64,000 nt of DNA from Streptomyces canus 299MFChir4.1. Its GTDB lineage: Bacteria; Actinomycetota; Actinomycetes; Streptomycetales; Streptomycetaceae. The notes beneath the pieces were generated by a model, which saw nothing but the letters and a program-made list of their open reading frames with translations, did not search any database and was not told the DNA's origin. The DNA lies in assembly GCF_000383615.1 (NCBI RefSeq), contig NZ_KB911595.1, positions 124,001-188,000 of the forward strand, read 5' to 3'. Every line of letters begins with the position of its first letter. Position 1 is the first letter of the stretch. Positions 24,853 through 32,299 of this stretch are shown piece after piece. Both the position numbers and the translations under genes were made by a program.

Positions 24853-24890
24853 CAACAAAAAACCCCTCGTGCCAGAAGGCAAGCGAGGGG
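24853..24890 (-). terminator. Attenuator terminator in the ilvB leader
   Basis: On the minus strand a CCCCTCG/CGAGGGG stem with an inner GCC/GGC extension (24863-24890) is followed at once by six U residues (24862-24857), a textbook intrinsic terminator. It lies in front of ilvB and behind the leader peptide, not after a gene, so it should act as a conditional terminator. U-tract terminators are rare in this GC-rich genome, which makes the element stand out. Confidence 0.8.
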
Positions 24891-24908
24891 AGCGCGCCGG
24901 GTGGGGAT

Positions 24909-24932
24909 CGCTGAGCGGTCTGTGGCTCAGCG
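24909..24932 (-). promoter_or_regulatory. Leader hairpin following the ilvB leader peptide
   Basis: CGCTGAGC (24909-24916) pairs perfectly with GCTCAGCG (24925-24932) over an 8-nt loop, starting at the base after the leader-peptide stop codon. In addition 24937-24946, inside the leader-peptide gene, can pair with 24891-24900 just before the terminator (10 bp, one G-U), so ribosome position could change the fold. Mutually exclusive structures are inferred, not proven. Confidence 0.6.
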
Positions 24933-24974
24933 TCAGCCGACGCGCTTTCCAAGTACGAGAATTCGGGTGCGCAT
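24933..24974 (-). CDS. ilvB leader peptide (13 aa, Ile-Leu-Val-Leu)
   Basis: ATG at 24974 opens a 13-codon frame, MRTRILVLGKRVG, ending in TGA at 24933. A GGGGGGAGGG ribosome site lies 8 nt upstream. Five of the 13 codons are Ile, Leu or Val (ATT CTC GTA CTT and a later GTC), including codons that are uncommon in Streptomyces. Together with the downstream hairpin and intrinsic terminator this is a branched-chain amino acid attenuation leader: slow translation when these amino acids are scarce would alter RNA folding and let RNA polymerase reach ilvB. I recall attenuator-like leaders being described for Streptomyces ilv genes; the mechanism here is inferred. Confidence 0.75.
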   Translation of the reverse strand: MRTRILVLGKRVG

Positions 24975-25007
24975 GAGACTGACCCTCCCCCCGGCACGCA
25001 CCCGGTG

Positions 25008-28004
25008 TCAAGTGGGTGGGACGGGAGTCTCATTATGTGAGCGGAGGGCCGTCCCACCACCGAGTACGGCGGACACGCTCCCGGTGTACACCCCCGCCCC
25101 GCCGCCGGCGAACGCGGGCTCCGCGGGGCCGTGCGGCACCGGATAGTGCCCCGAGGCCAGCGCCCTGCGCAGCCGGTACTCGTCCAGCGGACCCGAGAAC
25201 GCCATGCCCTGCCCGTGGGTGCAGCCCATCGCGCGCAGGGCGACGACCTGTTCGGGAAGGTCCACCCCGTCGGCCACGGACTGCAGCCCGAGGTCTCCGG
25301 CGATCCTGAGCAGCCCACTGGTGATCTTGTGCAGTCTGGCGGACTCCACGACGCCCTCGACCAGACTGCGGTCGAGCTTGAGCATGTCCACGGGGAGCTT
25401 GCGCAGCGCGGTGATCGCCGCGTAGCCACTGCCGAAGCCGTCCAGGGAGATCCGGACGCCGACGCGCCGGATCGCGGTCAGCCGGCGCTCCAGTTCGTCC
25501 AGCGAGACCCGGGGGTCGGCGTCGGAGAGCTCGATGACCAGGGAGCCGGACGGCAGCCCGTGCCGGGTCAGCAGCGCCTCGACCGAGCCCAGGGGCAGGG
25601 AGCGGTCCAGCAGCCGCTGGGCGCTCATCCGGACCGCCACGGGCACGGTGAGTCCGGCCGCGGCCCGCTCGGCGGCCTTTTCCACGGCCTCCTCCAGGAT
25701 CCAGCGGCCCAGCTCCTGCGTCCTGTCGCTGTCCTCGGCCACCCGCAAGAACTCGGCGGGCGTGAACAGCACTCCCTGGGAGGAGCGCCAGCGCGCCTGG
25801 GCGGAGACCGACGTGATCCGGCCGTCCTCCAGGCAGACGACGGGCTGGTGCAGCAGGGCGAACTCGCCGTCGTGCAGTGCGGCACGCAGGCGCGTGGCCA
25901 GCTCCGCCTTGCGTACGACGTCCTGCTGCATCTGGGGCGCGTACAGCTCGACGCGGCCCTTGCCGCCCGCCTTGGCGCGGTACATCGCGAGGTCCGCGTT
26001 GCGCAGGATCTCGCCCGCTCCGAGGCCGGGCTCGGCGAAGGCGACACCGATGGAGGCGGCGACCCGGACATCGTTGCCGTCGATGAGGTACGGCTGCGAG
26101 AGCGTGACCCTGAGGCGGTCGGCGAGCTCCAGGATGTTGCCCTCGCGGGCGGTGCGGTCGCGGGTGCCGTCCCCGACGATCAGCGCGGCGAACTCGTCCC
26201 CGCCGAGCCGGGCGGCGGTGTCCCCGTACCGGACCGCGTCCTGCAGTCTGCGGGCGGCCTGGACGAGCAGCTCGTCCCCGGCCTGGTGCCCGATCGTGTC
26301 GTTGACGGCCTTGAAGCCGTCCAGGTCGATGAAGAGGACGGCCGTGCCGCGGTCGGAGGAACGGCGGCCGGACAGGGCCTGCTGGACGCGCCGGGTGAAC
26401 AGGGCCCGGTTGGGCAGGTCGGTCAGCGGGTCGTGCTCGGCGTTGTGCTGGAGCTGCGCCTGGAGGCGCACTCTTTCGGTCACGTCCCGGCTGTTGAAGA
26501 TGAGACCGCCGTGGTGACGGTTGACGGTGGACTCGACGTTGAGCCAGCCGCCGTCCCCGGACCGGAAGCGGCACTCGATGCGGGTGGTGGGTTCTTCGAG
26601 CGGGTTGGCGGCGAGGAAGCGGCGCACCTCGTGCACCACGCACCCCAGGTCCTCCGGGTGGATGAGACCGGCCAGTTCCGTGCCCACGAGTTCCTCGGCG
26701 GGGCGTCCGTAGACTCCGGCCGCGGCCGGGGAGACGTACCGGAGGATGCCGTTGGGCGCGGCGATCATGATGACGTCGCTGGAGCCCTGCACCAGGGAGC
26801 GGAAGTGGTTCTCCTTCTGCGCGAGTTCCTGGGTGAGAGTGATGTTGTCGAGCAGCATGATGCCCTGGCGCACCACGAGGGCGAGGACGACGGTACCGCC
26901 GGTGAGCAGTACCACTCGGTCCACGCTGCGGCCGTTGAGGACGTTGTAGAGGATCCCCAGCGTGCAGACGGCGGCGGCGAGATACGGGGTGAGGGCGGCC
27001 AGCGACCCGGTGATGGGCCGGGTGGCCGGATACCGACCGTGGTCACCGCCCTGCGCTCCCTGCGCGGACGGGTGGTGCTGGATCCCGAACCGCTGCCTGG
27101 GCAGGTGTTCGCGCACCACGCGCGTGTGCCCGGCGGGTCGCTTCGGCTCGCCCTCCGGGCGCCGGGGTGCGGCCCAGGGGGCGTAGGCGAGGAGCAGGGA
27201 GCCGGCGAACCAGCCGGCGTCCAGCAGCTGGCCGGAGCGGTAGCTGTTGTGCAGCAGCGGCGAGGTGAACAGGGCGTCGCACATCACGGTCAGGGCGAGC
27301 GCGCCGATCGCGGTGTTCACCGCGGTGCGGTTGACCGCCGAGCGCCGGAAGTGCAGTGCGAGGACCATGCTGACGAGGGCGATGTCCAGCAGCGGGTACG
27401 CCAGGGACAGCGCGGTGTGCGCGACGCTCGGCCCCTCGGACTTCGCCGCTTGGGCGAGGGCGAGGCTCCACGAGAGCGTGAGCAGCGAGCCGCCGATCAG
27501 CCAGGCGTCCAGGCCGAGGCAGACCCAGCCCGCCTTCGTCACCGGCCGCTTGGCGAGGACCAGCAGACCCACGATCGCGGGCGGCGCGAAGCAGAGGAAG
27601 AACAGGTCGGCGTAGCTGGGATCGGGCACGGCCCGGCCCAGGACGACCTCGTACCACCCCCAGATGAGGTTGCCGAGCGACGCCATCGTCGAGGAGAGCC
27701 CGAAGAGCAGCCAGGCGGGTCGAAAGCGGACCCGGGGGTTGCGGGCGTAGACGAAGCACGACACGGCGGCGATGGCCGCCGCGGCGCTCAGCCCGAAGTC
27801 GCCCATGATCAGGGCCGCTTCGGGCGAACCCCAGTCGAACGCGGAACCGATGGCGTACCCCGCGCACACCAGGGCGAGGAGGAGTTGGTGGACCAGGCTC
27901 GAGCCGCCACGGGCGGCCGGCGGCCGGGAGGGCAGCGCCCCCCTTGCGGGCCGGGCCCGCAGCGCTCCGTCGAGAGTGGTCGTGGGAGACGGGGGCGAGC
28001 TCAC
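25008..28004 (-). CDS. Membrane PAS-GGDEF-EAL c-di-GMP protein with degenerate EAL domain
   Basis: 998 aa from GTG 28004 (GGGAGG at 5 nt). The frame is open for 78 further Pro/Arg-rich codons upstream, so a longer start is possible. Order: seven or more hydrophobic helices (about 35-290), a variable loop, two more helices (about 340-400), PAS (about 430-540), GGDEF, EAL. The cyclase motif GGDEF is intact and preceded by RYGD five residues before it, a product-inhibition I-site. The EAL domain reads SAQ instead of EAL, LDGFGSGY instead of DDFGTGY and VADGVD instead of VAEGVE, so phosphodiesterase activity is doubtful. Probably a membrane diguanylate cyclase in developmental control; it may be the CdgC type (from memory). 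Confidence 0.85.
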   Translation of the reverse strand: MSSPPSPTTTLDGALRARPARGALPSRPPAARGGSSLVHQLLLALVCAGYAIGSAFDWGSPEAALIMGDFGLSAAAAIAAVSCFVYARNPRVRFRPAWLLFGLSSTMASLGNLIWGWYEVVLGRAVPDPSYADLFFLCFAPPAIVGLLVLAKRPVTKAGWVCLGLDAWLIGGSLLTLSWSLALAQAAKSEGPSVAHTALSLAYPLLDIALVSMVLALHFRRSAVNRTAVNTAIGALALTVMCDALFTSPLLHNSYRSGQLLDAGWFAGSLLLAYAPWAAPRRPEGEPKRPAGHTRVVREHLPRQRFGIQHHPSAQGAQGGDHGRYPATRPITGSLAALTPYLAAAVCTLGILYNVLNGRSVDRVVLLTGGTVVLALVVRQGIMLLDNITLTQELAQKENHFRSLVQGSSDVIMIAAPNGILRYVSPAAAGVYGRPAEELVGTELAGLIHPEDLGCVVHEVRRFLAANPLEEPTTRIECRFRSGDGGWLNVESTVNRHHGGLIFNSRDVTERVRLQAQLQHNAEHDPLTDLPNRALFTRRVQQALSGRRSSDRGTAVLFIDLDGFKAVNDTIGHQAGDELLVQAARRLQDAVRYGDTAARLGGDEFAALIVGDGTRDRTAREGNILELADRLRVTLSQPYLIDGNDVRVAASIGVAFAEPGLGAGEILRNADLAMYRAKAGGKGRVELYAPQMQQDVVRKAELATRLRAALHDGEFALLHQPVVCLEDGRITSVSAQARWRSSQGVLFTPAEFLRVAEDSDRTQELGRWILEEAVEKAAERAAAGLTVPVAVRMSAQRLLDRSLPLGSVEALLTRHGLPSGSLVIELSDADPRVSLDELERRLTAIRRVGVRISLDGFGSGYAAITALRKLPVDMLKLDRSLVEGVVESARLHKITSGLLRIAGDLGLQSVADGVDLPEQVVALRAMGCTHGQGMAFSGPLDEYRLRRALASGHYPVPHGPAEPAFAGGGAGVYTGSVSAVLGGGTALRSHNETPVPPT

Positions 28005-28444
28005 CGGGCCCTCCCGGTCCGCGCAGCTCCGGGGTCCCGGGGGTCCGGGTGCGCCGGGTGCGCATGCCTCCTGCGGCTGTTGTGCCTGCGGTGATGAGAA
28101 CTGTGGTGACCGCCGTGACCGGCGTGGTGGCCGCGTCTGCGCGCGGCTGTGTGCCAGGGTCGGAGCCGGCAGCCCCGCCGCGTCGGATCGTTGGTCCATA
28201 GGCCGTGCATCGCCCGTCGCCCCCCTCACAGTCTGCAATGTCCATCCCCGGCGCCGAACGATGCGCGGCGCAGCCCCTGTCGGGACGATACACCAGTCTC
28301 GTCACTCAGGGACATAGTTCCTCTACGCTCCGTGACGACCAGCGGCGATGTGAGTACGGACCGCGTCCGAAAGGTTGCGGAGGGTACCGGAAACGGATTA
28401 CACGCCTGTTGCGCGCCCGCGCCCGACAGCGCGCTGCGTACGCG
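28005..28444. other. Intergenic region upstream of the GGDEF-EAL gene
   Basis: About 440 bp. I see no convincing gene, RNA gene or strong promoter. The minus frame stays open to 28238 but encodes only Pro/Arg/Gln-rich sequence without family features. The interval should contain the promoter of the c-di-GMP gene; no clear BldD-type palindrome was found by eye. Confidence 0.5.
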
Positions 28445-29407
28445 TCACGCGCCGCCTGATCCCGTCGTAAGGATCACGTTGCGCAGGGGCTCCTGGTTCA
28501 CATAACGGTTCAACTGGTCCACCAACAGGCGCTTGGCGCGCGGCAGGAACGCGGAGGTGGGTCCTCCGACATGGGGACTGACGAGTACGCCCGGCGCCTG
28601 CCACAAGGGGTGTCCCGGGGGCAGCGGCTCGGGGTCGGTGACGTCCAGGGCGGCGGTGACGCGGCCGGTCTCCAGCTCGGCGAGCAGCGCCTTGGTGTCG
28701 ACGACGGCGCCGCGGGCGACGTTCACGAGGAGCGCGCCGTCCTTCATACGGGCAAGGAACTGGGCGTCGACCAGGTGACGCGTGGTCTCGTCGAGGGGCG
28801 TGGACAGGATGACGACGTCCGCCTCTGGCAGCAGGGCGGGCAGTTCGGCGAGCGGATGCACAGGGCCGCGCTCCGTGGTGCGCGCGGAGCGCGCGACGCG
28901 CGCCACCCGCGCGACCTCGAACGGCACGAGCCGGTCCTCGATGGCGGAGCCGATCGAGCCGTAGCCGACGATGAGGACGGTCTTGTCGGCGAGCGCGGGC
29001 CGGAAAGCGCCCTGCCAGGACTCCTGTTGCTGGGCGCGGACGAACTCGGGGATGCCGCGCAGCGAGGCGAGGGTCAGGGTGAGAGCCAGCTCCGCGGTGC
29101 TGGCCTCGTGCACACCACGCGCGTTGCACAGCGGCACGCCCGGCACGATGTCGGACAGCCGGGCCAGGACGTCGTCGATCCCGGCCGTGAGCGTCTGCAC
29201 GAGCCGGAGGTTGGTCATGTACGGCAGCGGCCGGATTTTCACCGACTGTCGCTTCATGTAGGGCACGACGTAGACAGCGCAGTTCGCGGGGTCCCCCGGG
29301 AAGTCCTGTCCGCCGTCGTCACCCCCGTCCCAGAAGAGGTAGTGGGGCCCTTCCGGGAGCCCTGCGATCTCGTCCGGCGGGATGGGGAGCCACACGTCAG
29401 CAGTCAT
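28445..29407 (-). CDS. D-isomer-specific 2-hydroxyacid dehydrogenase family protein
   Basis: 320 aa. NAD-binding Rossmann motif VLIVGYGSIGSAIEDRL at mid-protein and the catalytic set of the family: Arg in VNVARGAVVDT, Glu in DVTDPEPLP, His in VSPHVGGPT. The N-terminal half (MTADVWLPIPPDEIAGLPEG) is the substrate-binding lobe. It likely reduces a 2-oxoacid to a D-2-hydroxyacid, or the reverse; the substrate cannot be told from sequence. It stands divergent from an aldo/keto reductase gene with a 74-nt gap, so the two may share control. Confidence 0.88.
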   Translation of the reverse strand: MTADVWLPIPPDEIAGLPEGPHYLFWDGGDDGGQDFPGDPANCAVYVVPYMKRQSVKIRPLPYMTNLRLVQTLTAGIDDVLARLSDIVPGVPLCNARGVHEASTAELALTLTLASLRGIPEFVRAQQQESWQGAFRPALADKTVLIVGYGSIGSAIEDRLVPFEVARVARVARSARTTERGPVHPLAELPALLPEADVVILSTPLDETTRHLVDAQFLARMKDGALLVNVARGAVVDTKALLAELETGRVTAALDVTDPEPLPPGHPLWQAPGVLVSPHVGGPTSAFLPRAKRLLVDQLNRYVNQEPLRNVILTTGSGGA

Positions 29408-29481
29408 GCCAGGAGGCTATGTCAGGCGTCCGGGGGCCCAGAGGTTAGGTTGGGGGCCGGAAGAGGGAGGGTCACGAGCAG

Positions 29482-30480
29482 GTGGAGCGCAGGACGATCG
29501 GCGCGGCGGCGCTCGCGGTGGGAGCCGTCGGACTCGGATGCATGCCGATGAGCTGGGCCTACAGCGGGTCGCGGCAGTGGGGTGACGAGTCGGTCAGGGC
29601 CGTGCACCGGGCGCTCGATCTGGGCTCGACGCTGCTGGACACGGCCGACATGTACGGCCCGTTCACCAACGAGCTGTTGCTGGGGCGGCTGTTGAAGGAA
29701 CGGCGCGGGGACGCGTTCGTGTCCACCAAGGTCGGCCTGCTGGTGGGCGAGCAGCACATCGTGGCCAACGGCCGCCCGGGCTATGTGAGAAGAGCGTGCG
29801 ACGCGTCGCTGCGGCGGCTCCAGACCGATGTGATCGACCTCTACCAGCTGCACCGCGAGGACCCCGAGGTTCCGGTCGAGGAGACCTGGGGCGCGATGGC
29901 GGAGCTCGTACAGGCCGGAAAAGTACGGTCGTTGGGGCTGTGCGCGATGGGGGCGCGGGGTGGTCGCCGCTCCGGAACCCGGCTGTACGACGCGACGATC
30001 CGGCAGTTGCGGCGGGTCCAGCAGGTCTTCCCGGTGAGCGCGGTGGAGGCGGAGCTGTCGGTGTGGTCGCCGGAGGCTCTGGAGACGCTGGTGCCCTGGT
30101 GCGCGGCACGCGGGATCGGCTTCCTCGCGGCGATGCCCCTCGGCAACGGCTTCTTGACCGGCACCCTCACCCCGGGCGAGGGCTTCGAACCGGACGACGT
30201 CCGCGCCCGCCACCCCCGCTTCACCGCCGAGATGATGGCCGCGAACCAGCCCATCGTCTCCGGCCTGCGCCGCATCGCGGCCCGCCACGGAGAGTCCGTC
30301 ACCCCGGCTCAGGTGGCACTGGCGTGGGTACTGGCACAGGGCGACCACGTGGTCCCGGTGCCGGGCACCAAGCGGGAGCGATGGGCGACGGAGAACGCGG
30401 CGGCGGCCGCCCTGCGGCTGACGGCCCAGGACCTCACGGAGGTGGCGACACTGCCGCCGGCACAGGGGTCGTGGGACTAG
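29482..30480 (+). CDS. Aldo/keto reductase
   Basis: 332 aa (beta/alpha)8 NADPH oxidoreductase. Motifs: LGCMPMSW, LLDTADMYG with the catalytic Asp and Tyr, FVSTKVG containing the Lys, DLYQLHRED with the His, and the C-terminal cofactor-binding VPVPGTKRERWATENAAA. It reduces carbonyl substrates in the cytoplasm; specificity is unknown. The GTG start has GGAGGG 12 nt upstream, which is far; the N-terminal residues match the family, so it is accepted. No terminator is evident after the stop. Confidence 0.88.
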   Translation: MERRTIGAAALAVGAVGLGCMPMSWAYSGSRQWGDESVRAVHRALDLGSTLLDTADMYGPFTNELLLGRLLKERRGDAFVSTKVGLLVGEQHIVANGRPGYVRRACDASLRRLQTDVIDLYQLHREDPEVPVEETWGAMAELVQAGKVRSLGLCAMGARGGRRSGTRLYDATIRQLRRVQQVFPVSAVEAELSVWSPEALETLVPWCAARGIGFLAAMPLGNGFLTGTLTPGEGFEPDDVRARHPRFTAEMMAANQPIVSGLRRIAARHGESVTPAQVALAWVLAQGDHVVPVPGTKRERWATENAAAAALRLTAQDLTEVATLPPAQGSWD

Positions 30481-30871
30481 CGGTCCGCGCACTGCGCGGG
30501 GCTGCTGTGCTGGGGGTGGGTGGTCAGGGGACCCGCTTACGGCACACGGGCCGCCGGTCGGCAGCCCCGTCCACAGGGACCAGGCACGCAGACCAGCGAA
30601 CCTGCCGCCACGCGCGGAACGCGGAACCAACGGGCCCACCCACCGCACACACGCCGCCGACCAGCAGACCACCCGCAGCGGTCGGGCCGGCCCCGGCGAA
30701 CCCACCCACAGCACTCGCGGCGTCGACCAGCGGACCCACCCACAACCCCCCGGCCGCGGCACACGTCACAAGCCTGGTGAGAAACCGGTGCGCGCATCGG
30801 GTCCGGGAGATCGGGAACCTGGGAGGGGCGAGCGGTGTATGACAGGTAGAACCCGCCGCTTCGAAGGGACC
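30481..30871. other. Intergenic region with imperfect short repeats
   Basis: About 390 bp without a convincing gene. The motif GGRCCCACCCAC or a close variant recurs at about 30632, 30697 and 30731, and GACCAGCRGACC recurs twice. Both strands have open frames, but their translations are low-complexity (Pro/Arg/Thr or Gly/Val-rich) with no ribosome site at a plausible start. The promoter of the downstream lipoprotein gene should be here. Confidence 0.4.
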
Positions 30872-32053
30872 ATGATCGTGCATCGTCGAGCTGTGACGGC
30901 CGTGCTGGCCGCGACCACGCTCCTGCTGACGGCCGGCTGCTCCTCCGACGGCGGAGGAGGCGGCGGCGTCCTGCCGGACGGCGCGAACAGCGCCTCAGCG
31001 AGCGGTACGGGCGCGGGGTCCTCCCCCACCCGGCAGGCCGCGGAGGCGACCCCGCCGGCGAAGGGCTCGGTGAAGGTGGTGCGCACGGTCGCCGAGGGCC
31101 TCAAGACCCCCTGGGGCCTCGCCCCCCTCCCGGACGGCGACCTGCTCGTCTCTTCCCGGGACGAGGGCACGATCATCCGGGTCGACGGACAGTCGGGCAA
31201 GAAGACGGAACTGGGCCGGGTCTCCGGGGTCTCCGCGGCCGGCGAGGGGGGCCTCCTCGGCATCGCCCTGTCCCCGGACTACGCCTCGGACCACATGGTC
31301 TACGCCTACTTCACCTCCGACTCGGACAACCGCGTCGTCAGGATGGTGTACGACGAGCAGAAGTCGTCCGGCGAGCAGCTGGGCGCCCCCGACACCATCT
31401 TCAAGGGCATCCCGAAGGGCTTCATCCACAACGGCGGCCGGATCGCGTTCGGCCCGGACGGCATGCTGTACGCGGGCACCGGCGAGAGCGGCAACACCGG
31501 TCTGGCCCAGGACCGCAAGTCCCTGGGCGGCAAGATCCTGCGTCTGACCCCGGAGGGCGACCCGGCCCCGGGCAACCCGCTCCCCGACTCCCCCGTGTAT
31601 TCGTACGGCCACCGCAATGTGCAGGGCCTCGCCTGGGACTCCAAACAGCGGCTGTTCGCCTCGGAGTTCGGCCAGGACACCTGGGACGAGCTGAACGCGA
31701 TCAAGCCGGGCGACAACTACGGCTGGCCCACGGCCGAGGGCAAGTCGGACGACAAGCAGTTCCACAACCCGATAGCGCAGTGGCACACCGACGACGCCTC
31801 CCCCAGCGGTGTCGCCTACGCCGAGGGGTCCATCTGGATGGCCGGCCTGAAGGGCCAGCGTCTGTGGCGCATCCCGTTGAAGGGCACGGCGGCCTCGGCC
31901 GACCCGCAGTCGTTCCTGAACGGTGAGTACGGCCGGCTGCGCACGGTGGTCTCAGCCGGCGGGGACAAGCTGTGGCTCGTCACCAGCAACACCGACGGTC
32001 GCGGCAGCCCGAAGTCGGGGGACGACAAGATCCTGGAGATACAGGTCAGCTAG
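30872..32053 (+). CDS. PQQ-type glucose/sorbosone dehydrogenase-family lipoprotein
   Basis: 393 aa. The signal MIVHRRAVTAVLAATTLLLTAGC has a lipobox with Cys23, so the protein is membrane-anchored outside the cell. A Gly/Ser/Ala linker follows to about residue 60. The body is a GSDH-type six-bladed propeller: GLKTPWGLAPLPDGDLLVS, GEGGLLGIALSPDYA, IHNGGRIAFGPDGMLYAGTGE, GGKILRLTPEG and YSYGHRNVQGLAWD, the usual catalytic His region. Family members oxidise aldose sugars with PQQ; whether PQQ is made by this strain is unknown, so the activity is open. The ATG has AAGGGA. It overlaps the convergent small gene by 8 nt. Confidence 0.85.
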   Translation: MIVHRRAVTAVLAATTLLLTAGCSSDGGGGGGVLPDGANSASASGTGAGSSPTRQAAEATPPAKGSVKVVRTVAEGLKTPWGLAPLPDGDLLVSSRDEGTIIRVDGQSGKKTELGRVSGVSAAGEGGLLGIALSPDYASDHMVYAYFTSDSDNRVVRMVYDEQKSSGEQLGAPDTIFKGIPKGFIHNGGRIAFGPDGMLYAGTGESGNTGLAQDRKSLGGKILRLTPEGDPAPGNPLPDSPVYSYGHRNVQGLAWDSKQRLFASEFGQDTWDELNAIKPGDNYGWPTAEGKSDDKQFHNPIAQWHTDDASPSGVAYAEGSIWMAGLKGQRLWRIPLKGTAASADPQSFLNGEYGRLRTVVSAGGDKLWLVTSNTDGRGSPKSGDDKILEIQVS

Positions 32054-32264
32054 CCGGACGCTCGTCCAAGTCCTCGCCCACGTCTTCGTTCGAGTCCTCG
32101 TCCGGCTTGGGCCTGCGGACGACGACCTTCCCGGACGTGAGATCTATCGGTCCGCGTCCGGGGTCGCCGTCGCCGACGTCCTCGCGGGTCAGCTCCAGCC
32201 GCTTCTGCTCGTCGTGGGTGTGCTTGCGGCCGGGCGCGAACAGTTCCTCGAACATGTTGAACAT
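32046..32264 (-). CDS. Small acidic protein, DUF6191-like
   Basis: 72 aa. MFNMFEELFAPGRKHTHDEQ is followed by LELTREDVGDGDPGRGPIDL, a conserved core that I recall from Streptomyces proteins labelled DUF6191, and a charged acidic tail. No transmembrane segment. A GGGGAGG ribosome site supports the start. The gene is convergent with the sugar-dehydrogenase-like lipoprotein and overlaps its last 8 nt. Function unknown. Confidence 0.7.
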   Translation of the reverse strand: MFNMFEELFAPGRKHTHDEQKRLELTREDVGDGDPGRGPIDLTSGKVVVRRPKPDEDSNEDVGEDLDERPAS

Positions 32265-32299
32265 GCAGCCTCCCCTGCCGGTCTCCTACACCGTACGCC

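Noticed and set aside
22353..24914. 853-codon open frame on the plus strand, antisense to ilvN and ilvB
   Set aside because: Translation is Gly/Asp/Val/Arg-rich with no family motifs; it is the high-GC shadow of ilvB and ilvN, whose motifs are unambiguous.
25006..25011. TTGACA hexamer as the ilvB promoter -35
   Set aside because: No -10 lies at 16-19 nt; that interval is G-rich and holds the leader-peptide ribosome site, so the promoter is probably further upstream.
25131..28094. 987-codon open frame on the plus strand, antisense to the GGDEF-EAL gene
   Set aside because: Low-complexity Gly/Glu/Val/Arg sequence, no ribosome site; the minus-strand frame has real PAS, GGDEF and EAL signatures.
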